A stretch of DNA of 64,000 nucleotides from contig CAMNKK010000001.1 of the NCBI GenBank assembly GCA_946542235.1, forward strand, positions 48,771 to 112,770. The letters are read 5' to 3'. The notes under the pieces are model-generated. The model had not been told where the DNA came from. It worked only from the letters and a program-made list of their open reading frames with translations, and did not search any database. The first letter of the stretch is position 1, and each line of letters opens with the position of its first letter. This document shows positions 1 through 8,381 of this stretch, in pieces. The DNA comes from an uncultured Clostridia bacterium (lineage in GTDB: Bacteria; Bacillota; Clostridia; Christensenellales; Aristaeellaceae). The position numbers and the translations under genes are program-made.

Positions 1-571
1 CCGCTTCTCTCAGTCGGCCCTGAATCTGCGCTGCAGGGATTCTGCCAAAGTCAAATCGCTGACACCGGCTCAGAATCGTAGCCGGCAGCTTGTAAGGTTC
101 AGTGGTAGCCAGGATAAAAACCAGGTATTCAGGCGGTTCTTCCAGCGTTTTAAGCAGCGCGTTAAAGGCACTGTTGGACAGCATATGGACTTCATCAATG
201 ATGTATACCTTATAGGCGCCAAACTGGGGCGGAAAGCTGACCCGCTCCAGCAGCTCCCTGGCATCCTCCACGCTGCTGTTGCTGGCTGCGTCAAACTCGA
301 GAATATCCATATAGTCTTCCGCCTGCATTCTCTGACAGGTTTCGCATTTTCCGCAGGGGTTTCCGTCCTGCGGGTGCATGCAGTTCACAGCTCTGGCCAG
401 AATCTTGGCCGCAGATGTCTTTCCGGTTCCCCTGCTTCCGCAGAAGAGATAGGCATGGGCGATTCTTCCCGTCTGCACCTGATGCCGAAGGGTTTCTACG
501 ATGGCTTCCTGACCAACCATCTGCGAAAAGTCCCTGGGTCGCCATTGCCGGTACAATGCCTGATAAGCCAT
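1..571 (-). CDS. dnaX: DNA polymerase III subunit gamma/tau (5' part, runs off the window)
   Basis: Clamp-loader ATPase that loads the beta sliding clamp at the replication fork. The visible 190 N-terminal residues begin MAYQALYRQWRP, typical of DnaX, followed by the Walker A motif GSRGTGKTSAAK, a four-cysteine zinc module (CMHPQDGNPCGKCETC), the Walker B IIDEVHML and the sensor-1 region ILATTEP. All motifs match the family. The rest of the ATPase domain and the tau part lie beyond position 1. It starts 20 bp after the HHH protein gene and is probably the last visible gene of the cysS operon. ybaB and recR, often next to dnaX in Bacillota, sit about 56 kb away here. Confidence 0.95.
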   Translation of the reverse strand, partial: MAYQALYRQWRPRDFSQMVGQEAIVETLRHQVQTGRIAHAYLFCGSRGTGKTSAAKILARAVNCMHPQDGNPCGKCETCQRMQAEDYMDILEFDAASNSSVEDARELLERVSFPPQFGAYKVYIIDEVHMLSNSAFNALLKTLEEPPEYLVFILATTEPYKLPATILSRCQRFDFGRIPAAQIQGRLREA

Positions 572-591
572 CCTCGATCTCCTTTGTCCAC

Positions 592-936
592 TTAATTGTC
601 AGACAAATCCAGCCACGGCCGTATTTGCTCCAGTTTGCTCCTCCCGATACCCCGAACAGCCAGCAGGTCTTCGGGGTAATGGAAGTCTCCGTTCTTCTTC
701 CGTTCATCCAGGATTGCCTGCCCCAGCGTTTCTCCGATGCCCGGAATCAGGACCAGTTCCTCCAGGTCCGCTTCGTTGACCCGAACTGTACCGTTCGGAA
801 GCTGCGGACCTGTGAAGCCGGAGGCAGGGACTTTCGAACGAAATCCCGTCTCCGCCTTCTTCGGCAGGCCAGCCAGTACGGCCAGGCAGCAAAGGACGGC
901 CGCAGCCGTCAGAAGAAAACCGGCTTTCTTTTTCAT
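592..936 (-). CDS. ComEA-like helix-hairpin-helix protein, membrane-anchored
   Basis: A 114-residue protein with an N-terminal hydrophobic segment (about residues 5-24) that looks like a signal anchor, a short linker, and a C-terminal double helix-hairpin-helix domain starting at VNEADLEELVLIPGIGE and ending with a second hairpin around AVRGIGRSKLEQIRPW. This is the DNA-binding fold of ComEA, the competence DNA receptor, but the protein is shorter than classical ComEA (about 200 residues) and lacks its long linker domain. No comEB or comEC is seen beside it. Its start overlaps the cysS stop by 4 bp, so translation is probably coupled. An extracytoplasmic DNA-binding role is inferred; participation in competence is uncertain. 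Confidence 0.75.
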   Translation of the reverse strand: MKKKAGFLLTAAAVLCCLAVLAGLPKKAETGFRSKVPASGFTGPQLPNGTVRVNEADLEELVLIPGIGETLGQAILDERKKNGDFHYPEDLLAVRGIGRSKLEQIRPWLDLSDN

Positions 937-2345
937 CGGTCCTGATCCCTGCGGACCTTCTGTCCCTGCTTGGTATCCTCCAGAATATAACCCGCGGCCC
1001 GGATCGCGTCCCTCAGTTCATCGCTTCTTTTCCAGTCTTTGTTCTTCCGGGCTTCAGCCCGCTCTTCCACCATACGGCGAACCTCATCAGTCAGTCCGTC
1101 ATTCTGTCTGGTCAGGATTCCCAGCACCCCGCAGATCGCGTTCAGGCTTTCCAGGGCTTTCGCGGCTGCTTCCTTCGCACTTCCGGCCTGAATCACCACA
1201 TTCGCGTCCCTGACCAGCTCAAAGACTGCGCCCAGGGCGTCCGCCGTATTCAGGTCATCATCCATGGCCGCGTCAAATTTCGCTTCGTACTCTTTCAGCC
1301 TGCCGATAAATTCTTCTTCCCTCTCATTCATCGGCCTGTCTTCCCCGTTCTCCATCTGAAAAACCAGATTATCCCGGGCAGTATACAGGCGGTTCAGGCT
1401 GGCGTTCGCACTCTCGATCTGGTCACGGCTGAAGTTGATCGGGCTGCGGTAATGCGCTGTCAGCATGAACAGTCGAACCGCTTCCAGATCGAATTCCTTT
1501 GATATATCGCGGACCGTGAAGAAATTGTTCAGGCTCTTGCTCATCTTCTGGTTGTCCACATTGATGAACCCGTTATGCATCCAGTAATGGACAAAAGGCT
1601 TGCCTGTAGCTCCTTCGCTCTGGGCGATTTCGTTTTCATGATGCGGAAAAAGAAGGTCCTTTCCGCCGCAATGGATGTCAAAAGTTTCTCCGAGATATTT
1701 CATGCTCATGGCAGAGCATTCAATATGCCATCCCGGTCTTCCCAGGCCCCAGGGGCTTTCCCACGCAGGTTCCCCGGGCTTCTGCGCTTTCCAGAGGGCA
1801 AAATCCTCGGGCGCTTCCTTGTCCGTTTCCACGTCCAGCCGCTCGCTGGCTCCCATTTCTCTGTCCTCAACACGCTGTCCGCTGAGTTTCCCATATCCCG
1901 GGAAGGCGGAAACCCGATAGTAGACGTCTCCGGCCGGCGTCGAATAGGCGTGTCCATTTTCAATGAGCCTGGAAATCAGTTTGATGATATCTCCGATATG
2001 CTCCGTCGCCTTCGGATGTACCGTCGCTTTCCGAATCCCCAGCGCAGCCGCGTCAATAAAATATTCTTTAATATAGCGTTCGCCCAGATCCTTGACGGTA
2101 ATTCCTTCCTCGTTGGCCCTGCGGATCATTTTGTCGTCGATATCCGTGAAGTTCTGGACAAAGGTGACCTCATAGCCTTCCCGCTCGAGCTGGCGCCGAA
2201 GGACGTCAAATGTGATGAAGGGTCTCGCGTTTCCGATGTGGAAGTAATTGTATACCGTAGGCCCGCAGGCGTAGATGCTGACTTTTCCTTCATGAATGGG
2301 TTTAAATTCTTCCTTTCTCCGGGTCATGCTGTTATAGATCTGCAT
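933..2345 (-). CDS. cysS: Cysteine--tRNA ligase
   Basis: Class I aminoacyl-tRNA synthetase charging tRNA-Cys. The 470-residue length is normal for bacteria. It starts MQIYNSMTRRKEEF, with the zinc and substrate-site cysteine in YACGPTVYNYFHIGNARPF, which also holds the HIGH-type signature HIGN. The KMSKS loop is present as QKMSKSLNN, and the DALR anticodon-binding region follows. Its start lies inside the 3' end of the upstream membrane-protein gene (14-bp overlap), with a GA-rich ribosome binding site just before it. It is the second gene of an operon with the HHH protein and dnaX. Confidence 0.97.
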   Translation of the reverse strand: MQIYNSMTRRKEEFKPIHEGKVSIYACGPTVYNYFHIGNARPFITFDVLRRQLEREGYEVTFVQNFTDIDDKMIRRANEEGITVKDLGERYIKEYFIDAAALGIRKATVHPKATEHIGDIIKLISRLIENGHAYSTPAGDVYYRVSAFPGYGKLSGQRVEDREMGASERLDVETDKEAPEDFALWKAQKPGEPAWESPWGLGRPGWHIECSAMSMKYLGETFDIHCGGKDLLFPHHENEIAQSEGATGKPFVHYWMHNGFINVDNQKMSKSLNNFFTVRDISKEFDLEAVRLFMLTAHYRSPINFSRDQIESANASLNRLYTARDNLVFQMENGEDRPMNEREEEFIGRLKEYEAKFDAAMDDDLNTADALGAVFELVRDANVVIQAGSAKEAAAKALESLNAICGVLGILTRQNDGLTDEVRRMVEERAEARKNKDWKRSDELRDAIRAAGYILEDTKQGQKVRRDQDR

Positions 2346-2952
2346 TCGTTGCTCCCTCTCTTCCTCTTCTCAGATTCAGTACCAGATACCGGCTGACGGC
2401 TGCCAGCCATACCAGAAGACCTGCCAGGAGCAGGATAAGAATCAACTGGTCGGCTTTCTTTGCGGGAGAAGCCCCCTGAATGGCTTCCTCAGCCGCCAGG
2501 GATCCTTCCTCCATTCTGCCTTCCGCAATCGTATTTCCTTCCGCGTCCTGAATCGTAAGCGTTATCACAGCCCTGGCAATCCCGCTTCCGGTATCCGCCG
2601 GAAGATTCCACTCTCCTTCAAACAGGAATTCGCTTCCGGCCTGAAGATCCTCGGTAATCTCCGGGCCTCTTTTCCTGATTTTCAGCTTTTTACCGTTCAC
2701 AGATGTAAATATAGCCTCTCCGGAATCCTCCAGGCTGGTTTCCGCCCGGAGAGTCAGTACGGCATCCGCCGCATCCTGATCCGTCACGATGCTGCCATGA
2801 AAGGATGCTACTTCGTTGGCGTTCCAGGTCCATTCATCTGCCGTCATTTCGATTTCCGTATCCCCCAGGCAGACAGCAGGAATAAAACAGAGCAGCATAC
2901 ACCACACCCGGATAATCCGGACGAGCTCCTGCCTTCGATGACTCACTTTCAC
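2332..2952 (-). CDS. Unrecognised membrane-anchored extracytoplasmic protein
   Basis: I do not recognise this 206-residue protein. It has an N-terminal signal-like hydrophobic segment (about residues 12-30, ending near AVCLG), a middle region of about 130 residues rich in alternating hydrophobic residues that looks like a beta-sandwich exposed outside the cell, and a C-terminal transmembrane helix (about residues 168-190) followed by a basic tail NLRRGREG. The layout suggests a type I membrane protein with a short cytoplasmic end. It is first in the cysS operon, behind a good sigma-A promoter and an AAAGGAGG ribosome binding site. No enzymatic motif is visible. Confidence 0.7.
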   Translation of the reverse strand: MKVSHRRQELVRIIRVWCMLLCFIPAVCLGDTEIEMTADEWTWNANEVASFHGSIVTDQDAADAVLTLRAETSLEDSGEAIFTSVNGKKLKIRKRGPEITEDLQAGSEFLFEGEWNLPADTGSGIARAVITLTIQDAEGNTIAEGRMEEGSLAAEEAIQGASPAKKADQLILILLLAGLLVWLAAVSRYLVLNLRRGREGATNADL

Positions 2953-2976
2953 CGCCTCCTTTCAGACATATGGTTT

Positions 2977-3005
2977 ATTATATCAAAAGTACCGTCTCAA
3001 TTCAA
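2977..3005 (-). promoter_or_regulatory. Sigma-A promoter of the membrane protein-cysS operon
   Basis: On the minus strand TTGAAT and TATAAT are separated by 17 bp, with a TGA directly before the -10 (extended -10). It lies just after the terminator-like hairpin of the upstream gene and about 25 bp before the start codon region. Confidence 0.75.
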
Positions 3006-3010
3006 TCAAA

Positions 3011-3034
3011 AATGCCCTCTCCGGGGAGGGCATT
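3011..3034 (-). terminator. Hairpin after the unknown coiled-coil gene
   Basis: A perfect 9-bp stem AATGCCCTC / GAGGGCATT with a 6-nt loop. Read on the minus strand it runs into TTTTTG. It lies downstream of the gene ending at 3088 and immediately upstream of the cysS operon promoter. Confidence 0.65.
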
Positions 3035-3087
3035 CAATGCTGTATTCTGGTTTCTGATCAGTTGTTCGTTATTCCTTGTCATGAATT

Positions 3088-3750
3088 TCAGATGTGATCC
3101 GGATCAGAGAAATCCTTCAACTGATCGGCCGGATCCTCTGCGGTTCTTGTGGTATCCTCACTGAATTGCTTCAGACCGTCCTCCAGTGAATCCAGCGCGC
3201 TGTTCACCTGATCTGCGGCGCTGTCTGAAGGATTGTTATTTTCAAACAGATCATTGATCGCATCGCTCAGTCCGCCTGCAGGCTTCTCCTCATCAGGCCT
3301 CTCAATCCGTATCACGGGAACAGGGTCTTCCCTGTCGGAATCCGACTGCAGATCTCCATCTTCTTCCCGGCTGAACTCGTCCTCCGTAAATTTATCCTGC
3401 TTGTCTGTGTCTCCGGTGTCCGCCGCGTCGGTATCACTGTCCAGGGCTTCCTCCTGCTTTGTTTCCGGCTTAACCCCGGCGAGACGTTCTGCCCGCAGAT
3501 CGTTCAGCTGATCGTCCAGCTTTACAAGCTCCTGAAGCTGGCTGGCCAGCTCCTCCGGAAACTGTTCACCCTTCAGCCACAGCGCATAGGCCCGATTGCC
3601 AAAGTCCTTCAGGATTTCCGTCCGCCGGTTAACCAGATTCATTTCATCCACTTTGGATTTTGTACTGCTTGCAATACTGGAGGCCGCGTTTCCGACCGCT
3701 TCCATCCCCTTCATCCAGATTCCCTTTATACTTGAACGAAAATCAGCCAT
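3088..3750 (-). CDS. Unrecognised cytoplasmic protein, coiled coil with acidic tail
   Basis: A 220-residue protein with no signal peptide. Residues 1-95 are helical and amphipathic (MADFRSSIKGIWMKGMEAVG, then a segment with NRRTEILKDFGNRAYALWLKG) and look like a conserved small-domain coiled coil. Residues 100-220 are low-complexity and strongly acidic (Asp/Glu/Ser), probably disordered. A perfect AAGGAGGTTAAAGT ribosome binding site precedes the ATG. It follows the transketolase C subunit by 31 bp and is probably co-transcribed with it, then ends at a hairpin. No function is assigned; the first half resembles small uncharacterised clostridial proteins that accompany zinc-ribbon proteins, which is only an impression. 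Confidence 0.7.
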   Translation of the reverse strand: MADFRSSIKGIWMKGMEAVGNAASSIASSTKSKVDEMNLVNRRTEILKDFGNRAYALWLKGEQFPEELASQLQELVKLDDQLNDLRAERLAGVKPETKQEEALDSDTDAADTGDTDKQDKFTEDEFSREEDGDLQSDSDREDPVPVIRIERPDEEKPAGGLSDAINDLFENNNPSDSAADQVNSALDSLEDGLKQFSEDTTRTAEDPADQLKDFSDPDHI

Positions 3751-3781
3751 ACTTTAACCTCCTTACGCAGTATCTTGAAGT

Positions 3782-4699
3782 TTACAGATGATTTTTGATG
3801 TTTTCAGCGATCTGCGGGCCGGTCAGTCCGTATTCCTTCAGAAGATCAGCAGGCTTTCCGCTTTGGCCGAAGACATCCTGAATTCCGATTTTATGGAAGG
3901 TTTCTACGCCCTGGCCGATAACCGCAGAAGCAACCGTATCCCCCAGACCGCCGATGACACTATGTTCCTCCAGGGTGAAAACATGCTTGCATTTGGCGGC
4001 ATACTGTCTGGCCAGCAAGTCATCGAAGGGCTTGATGGTGTGGAAGGAAACCAGAGCGACATCCAGCCCCTGTCCGGACAAAATGTCAACAGCTTCGATG
4101 GCATGTTCCTTCAGAATACCGCAGGTAAACAGAACCGCATCCTTGCCGTCCTTCAGTACATTTCCCTTGCCCACCTCAAAAGGCAGCGGATCATAGACCG
4201 GGGAGGGCAGGCGGGCTGTCCGTATGAAAACCGGCCCCTCAATCCTGGCTGCCGCTTCCACGCACTGATAGCATTCGTTGGCATCGCTGGGAACAAATAC
4301 AGTCATACCCGGAAGCACACGCATCAGTGCGATATCCTCAATCGCCTGATGGCTTCCGCCATCTTCGCCCAGAGTAATGCCGGCGTGACTGAATCCAAAT
4401 TTCACGTTGAAATGAGGATAGCATACTCCGTTCCGGATCTGGTCATAGCACCGCCCCGCAAATACGGCAAAGGTGGAACAGAAGGGAATCAGCCCCATGG
4501 TGCTCATGCCGGCCGCGATGTCAACCATATCCGCTTCGGCAATTCCGCAGTCATAATGTCTTTGGGGAAACTGCTTTTTAAAAGCGTTAGTCATGGTCGC
4601 CGCAGCCAGATCGGCATCCAGCACAACCACTTTTTCATTCTTTTCTCCCAACTTGCAAAGGGCTTCGCCGTAGGCGACCCGAACTGCTTTCTTTTCCAT
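3782..4699 (-). CDS. Transketolase, C-terminal subunit (pyrimidine and C domains)
   Basis: Second half of a split transketolase, which moves two-carbon units between sugar phosphates in the pentose phosphate pathway. The 305 residues start MEKKAVRVAYGEAL and carry the pyrimidine-binding domain (CGIAEADMVDIAAGMS, with the thiamine-activating glutamate) and the C-terminal regulatory domain with FTLEEHSVIGGLG. Thiamine-diphosphate binding proper is in the partner gene, which ends 4 bp upstream. Split transketolases are common in Clostridia. DXP synthase is less likely because the two halves are separate and short. Confidence 0.93.
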   Translation of the reverse strand: MEKKAVRVAYGEALCKLGEKNEKVVVLDADLAAATMTNAFKKQFPQRHYDCGIAEADMVDIAAGMSTMGLIPFCSTFAVFAGRCYDQIRNGVCYPHFNVKFGFSHAGITLGEDGGSHQAIEDIALMRVLPGMTVFVPSDANECYQCVEAAARIEGPVFIRTARLPSPVYDPLPFEVGKGNVLKDGKDAVLFTCGILKEHAIEAVDILSGQGLDVALVSFHTIKPFDDLLARQYAAKCKHVFTLEEHSVIGGLGDTVASAVIGQGVETFHKIGIQDVFGQSGKPADLLKEYGLTGPQIAENIKNHL

Positions 4700-4703
4700 C
4701 TTT

Positions 4704-5516
4704 TCAGTCCTCCAGTTCCTTCAAAGCCTGCTCTGCCTGTTCAGCATTCGGGGCCTTTCCGTGCCATCCAACCTGACCTTCCATATAGCTGACACCCTTG
4801 CCTTTCAGGGTATGCATCAGAATGTATCTGGGCTTTCCGGGGCAGGCGGGAGTACGCAGCGCGTCAAGCACCTGCTGCATATCGTTTCCGTCAGCGATTT
4901 CCAGAACATCATATCCGAAGGCCTCTGCCTTGGCTCTGATATCGCCCAGGCTCATCACTTCGTCGTTTGTTCCGTCAATTTGCATTCCGTTGTAGTCCAG
5001 AATAACAGTCAGATTATCCAGCTTGTAATGTGCGGCAGCCATGCTCGCTTCCCAGACAAGTCCTTCCTGGCTTTCCCCGTCGCCGATAAGAGTATAGACA
5101 TGGCAGGGATTCCCGGTATGCTTTGCGCCCAGCGCCATGCCTACGGCAATGGAGATTCCCTGTCCGAGAGAACCGGTGGAAGCGTCCACGCCCGGGCACT
5201 TCTTGATGTCCGGATGGCCCTGCAGCATCCCGTGCAGCTGGCGGAAATGATCGAACTCTTCCCGTCCGAAGTATCCGCGTTCACACAGCGTACCGTACAG
5301 AGCGGGCGCGGCATGCCCCTTGCTCAGAACAAAGCGGTCCCTGTCGGGCTTTTTCTCGTCGGCGGGATCCACGTTCATGATTTCAAAGTAGAGCGCCACC
5401 AGCAGATCCGTACAGCTCAGCGATCCGCCCGGATGTCCGGCCCCGGCTTTCGCGGTCATCGTAATGATATCCCTGCGAACCTGTCTGGCCTGATCCTTCA
5501 AGTATTGGATGTCCAT
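4704..5516 (-). CDS. Transketolase, N-terminal subunit (thiamine diphosphate domain)
   Basis: First half of the split transketolase, binding thiamine diphosphate and magnesium. The motif GDGESQEG...N (LIGDGESQEGLVWEAS, then ILDYNG) is the standard ThDP signature, and KGHAAPALYG and HPGGSLSCTDLL are transketolase sequences. I place the start at MDIQYLKDQARQ because a GGAGG site precedes it and because a longer reading frame would run across the promoter -10. That gives 270 residues. It forms an operon with the C subunit (4-bp gap) and the coiled-coil gene. Confidence 0.93.
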   Translation of the reverse strand: MDIQYLKDQARQVRRDIITMTAKAGAGHPGGSLSCTDLLVALYFEIMNVDPADEKKPDRDRFVLSKGHAAPALYGTLCERGYFGREEFDHFRQLHGMLQGHPDIKKCPGVDASTGSLGQGISIAVGMALGAKHTGNPCHVYTLIGDGESQEGLVWEASMAAAHYKLDNLTVILDYNGMQIDGTNDEVMSLGDIRAKAEAFGYDVLEIADGNDMQQVLDALRTPACPGKPRYILMHTLKGKGVSYMEGQVGWHGKAPNAEQAEQALKELED

Positions 5517-5558
5517 ATTGATTGCTGCCTCCTTTGGAGTTTCCTGCAGATTTTTTTC

Positions 5559-5588
5559 ATTATATTCATATTCATCCGTTCTTGTCAA
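5559..5588 (-). promoter_or_regulatory. Sigma-A promoter of the transketolase operon
   Basis: TTGACA and TATAAT on the minus strand with an 18-bp spacer; both hexamers are perfect. The 5' leader is about 35 nt. Confidence 0.85.
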
Positions 5589-5657
5589 TTCACCGCGGCA
5601 TCTTTCTTGATTTTACAGTTCATCACGGATGGGCCTTCCTGCGCTTCAGGTCTTTTT

Positions 5658-7040
5658 TCAGGCTTCCATCATAAAGGCATGATATGCCCGGACCGCTTCA
5701 TACAGATCCGCCTTGCTGATAATCTCACAGGGAGCGTGCATGCTCAGCACGGCCACACCGCTGTCAATGACTTCCATTCCGTACAGCGCGCAGATATAGG
5801 CAATGGTTCCGCCGCCGCCGGCATCGACTTTGCCCAGCTCCGCGGTCTGCCAGCGGATCTGATTTCCGTCCATGATACATCTCAGTCTGCCCATAAATTC
5901 GGCATTCGCATCATTGGAACCGCTTTTCCCCCGGCTGCCGGTGTATTTGTTGAAGCACACGCCTCTGCCGAGATATGCGGCATTTTTCTTTTCAAAAACG
6001 GAAGCATAGAGAGGATCATATCCGGCACTCACATCGCAGGAAAGCATCCTGCTGTTTTGAAGCGCCCGGCGGACCTTCAGTTCACTGTAGTTTCCCATCA
6101 GCTCCAGGATTTCCGCCGCAGCGTTTTCGAGGTAATTTGCCCTCATGCCTGTTGCTCCGACACTGCCGATCTCTTCCTTGTCCACGAACATGCCGCAGCA
6201 GGTAACCTTCGGCGTTCCCTCAATCTGTTCAATGGCTTTCAGCTCCGCATAAGAGCATACCCGATCGTCATGGCCGTAGCCGATAATCATGCTTCGGTCC
6301 AGCCCGAAATCCCTTGCTTTTCCGGCCGGAACCACTTCAATTTCAGCTGAAATGAAGTCTTCCTCTTCGATCCCGTATTGATCCTTCAGAATCCTGAGCA
6401 GTGTCGCCTTCACCGCATCCTTTTCTTCTCCCTTCAGCGGCTGCCCGGCCAGAATCACGTCCAGATCCTCCCCTCCGATGCCTTCGGAGAGCTTTTTTCC
6501 CATCTGATCAGCAGACAGATGAATCAGCAGATCGCTGATCCCAACCACGGGATCGTCATCCTTCTCTCCGATCACAAGATCCAGTGCGGTGCCATCCTTT
6601 TTCACGACGGTGCCATGCAGGGCCAGCGGCCTTGCGACCCACTGGTACTTTTTGATTCCTCCGTAATAGTGGGTATCTCCGTATGCCAGGTCGGAATCCT
6701 CATACAGAGGATTCTGCTTGAAATCCAGACGGGGGGAATCAATATGCGCACCGACGATATTCATTCCGTTTTCCAGATCTTCCTGTCCAAGATAAAAAGA
6801 AAGCACTGCCTTCCCCATCCTGTTTACATATACCCTGTCGCCGGCTTTCAGCTTCCCTTTCTGCCTGCGGACCGTATCAAGGGAAACATATCCCTTCGCT
6901 TCCAGCCGCCGAACAATTTCGCGGGCCCATTCCCGTTCTGTCTTGCACCTGCTGATCAGATCCCGATACTCTTCCCCGATTTCCTGAACTGTCTTCAGAT
7001 CCTTTTCCTCATACGCCTTCCAGGCATTTGTCCTTTCCAT
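5658..7040 (-). CDS. M18 family aminopeptidase
   Basis: Zinc aminopeptidase of the M18 (aspartyl aminopeptidase/LAP4) family, acting in the cytoplasm on peptides. Putative metal and catalytic positions are visible: the His in IVGAHIDSPRLD, the Asp in GYGHDDRVCSYAE, the Glu pair in FVDKEEIGSVGATG and the C-terminal SMHAPCEI. The 460-residue length fits the larger bacterial M18 proteins. I take the ATG at 7040 (MERTNAWKAY), nine bases after AAAGGAGG, rather than a TTG three codons upstream that touches the ribosome binding site. It follows the zinc-ribbon gene by 23 bp and may be read with it. A specificity cannot be given. Confidence 0.92.
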   Translation of the reverse strand: MERTNAWKAYEEKDLKTVQEIGEEYRDLISRCKTEREWAREIVRRLEAKGYVSLDTVRRQKGKLKAGDRVYVNRMGKAVLSFYLGQEDLENGMNIVGAHIDSPRLDFKQNPLYEDSDLAYGDTHYYGGIKKYQWVARPLALHGTVVKKDGTALDLVIGEKDDDPVVGISDLLIHLSADQMGKKLSEGIGGEDLDVILAGQPLKGEEKDAVKATLLRILKDQYGIEEEDFISAEIEVVPAGKARDFGLDRSMIIGYGHDDRVCSYAELKAIEQIEGTPKVTCCGMFVDKEEIGSVGATGMRANYLENAAAEILELMGNYSELKVRRALQNSRMLSCDVSAGYDPLYASVFEKKNAAYLGRGVCFNKYTGSRGKSGSNDANAEFMGRLRCIMDGNQIRWQTAELGKVDAGGGGTIAYICALYGMEVIDSGVAVLSMHAPCEIISKADLYEAVRAYHAFMMEA

Positions 7041-7063
7041 GGTTCCCAACCTCCTTTATCATA

Positions 7064-7477
7064 TTATGCCTTCTGACTGAACTGATGTCCGCATCTGGCA
7101 CATTTGATTTCCTTTTCTCCTGATCCCCGTTTCATCCGAAGCAGCTGTTTGCACTGAGGACATTTGAAATATCTGTAATCCTTTCTGTTTTTCATTCTCC
7201 GGAAAAACTGCTTCGTTTTTGTTCCGGCATTTTCGGTTATCTGAAGATACTTCTGATTTTCTTCCTGTCGGTTCTCCCTTTTGCGGCTGAGCATTCTGAA
7301 CAGGGTGTATACATACAGCCCAAATCCCAGAAAAGAGATAATTCCCAGTCCGGAGAAGGCTCCGGCAAGAGAAAGGATAATTCCCGCAGACAGGGTGAAT
7401 ACCCCCAGGCTGTCCGGTCCGTATCGGCCTGCCATAAACTTTTGAAGCCCATTCCTGATTCTGTCCCCAAAGCGCAT
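7064..7477 (-). CDS. Small membrane protein with C-terminal zinc ribbon
   Basis: A 137-residue protein. Residues 24-62 hold two closely spaced transmembrane helices, then a basic stretch (RKRENRQEEN), and residues 105-131 form a zinc ribbon with CPQCKQLLR and CARCGHQF. The ribbon resembles those of uncharacterised clostridial membrane proteins and probably lies in the cytoplasm. An AAGGAAGTGATGGA ribosome binding site supports the ATG. It sits between the J-domain protein and the M18 aminopeptidase on the same strand. Function unknown; a role in protein quality control is suggested only by the neighbours. Confidence 0.75.
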   Translation of the reverse strand: MRFGDRIRNGLQKFMAGRYGPDSLGVFTLSAGIILSLAGAFSGLGIISFLGFGLYVYTLFRMLSRKRENRQEENQKYLQITENAGTKTKQFFRRMKNRKDYRYFKCPQCKQLLRMKRGSGEKEIKCARCGHQFSQKA

Positions 7478-7559
7478 TCCATCACTTCCTTACTGGTATA
7501 TCTTTGATCAATCTTTCGGTTATGGCACCGGGTTTCCATTCGCCCAGCTGAAAAAGAAA

Positions 7560-8381
7560 CTAACAGCAGAACCCCATTCTTCCTCCCAGGCAGCAGTTCA
7601 GCAGAATGTTCAGCGCGCAGCAGCTGAGAAAAGGATTGGAACAGATGGTGCTGCGGAAATCATATCCGTTCCGGCGGGTTTGCTGATATTGCTGCCGTCC
7701 GCTCTGCACTTCCCTCAGCAGCATCTGATAATCCTGATCAGACGGCGCCATCTGCGCCGCGGTTCTGGCATGCTCCAGCGCGGAAATCCTGTTTCCCAGC
7801 CCGAAATCTGCCCGGGCATACAGCGCGTGCCAGTCAGCATCGTGCACCAGTATGCGGTTCAGCAGATTAAGCGCATCGTGGAACTGTCTGGCAAGCACAT
7901 AGCTCTCCGCTGTTTTCAGCTCCGGATTCTGATAGTTTCTGGTGCGGAAGGTACTTCGCCGGGAGCCGTTGAACATGGTTTCGAAAGGATCGAATCCGCC
8001 GAATGGATTCCCCTGCCAGTAGAACCCGGATCCCTGATCCGAACCGTCTCCTGAGGATCCGTATCCGCCGGAAGCGGAATACTGCCCATAGGAGCCTCCA
8101 TATCCGCTGCGGCCGTTCTGGCCGTAATAGCTTCCGTATCCGGAGGAATATCCGTTCCCGTATGGATTTCCGCTGTGACTGCTCTGCGTTCCTCCGCCCT
8201 TCTTGATCTGCATAGCCTGAGCATATGCTTCGTTGACTTCCTTCATTCTTTCCTCGGCAGCCTTGTCCCCGGGATTCAGGTCAGGATGATATTTCTTGGC
8301 CAGCTTCCGATAAGCCGACTTGATTTCATCCTCTGTCGCAGAGGAAGAAATCCCCAGCACAGAATAGGGGTCTCGGTTCAT
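7560..8381 (-). CDS. J-domain protein with Gly/Tyr-rich linker and cysteine-rich tail
   Basis: Co-chaperone-type protein of 273 residues. Residues 3-60 are a J domain with the HPD tripeptide at 32-34 ([11 protein letters not shown]), needed to stimulate Hsp70 ATPase. Residues 63-135 are Gly/Ser/Tyr-rich, followed by a short TPR-like helical section ([20 protein letters not shown]) and a C-terminal hydrophobic tail with seven cysteines in the last 26 residues ([19 protein letters not shown]). It lacks the CxxCxGxG zinc domain of true DnaJ. Its start overlaps the DUF5685 stop by 4 bp. With the Hsp70 paralog three genes back it probably forms a dedicated chaperone pair. Confidence 0.88.
   Translation of the reverse strand: MNRDPYSVLGISSSATEDEIKSAYRKLAKKYHPDLNPGDKAAEERMKEVNEAYAQAMQIKKGGGTQSSHSGNPYGNGYSSGYGSYYGQNGRSGYGGSYGQYSASGGYGSSGDGSDQGSGFYWQGNPFGGFDPFETMFNGSRRSTFRTRNYQNPELKTAESYVLARQFHDALNLLNRILVHDADWHALYARADFGLGNRISALEHARTAAQMAPSDQDYQMLLREVQSGRQQYQQTRRNGYDFRSTICSNPFLSCCALNILLNCCLGGRMGFCC

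Noticed and set aside
8000..8170. Repetitive GC-rich stretch that could be a repeat array
   Set aside because: It encodes the Gly/Tyr/Ser-rich linker of the J-domain protein; no regular unit length.
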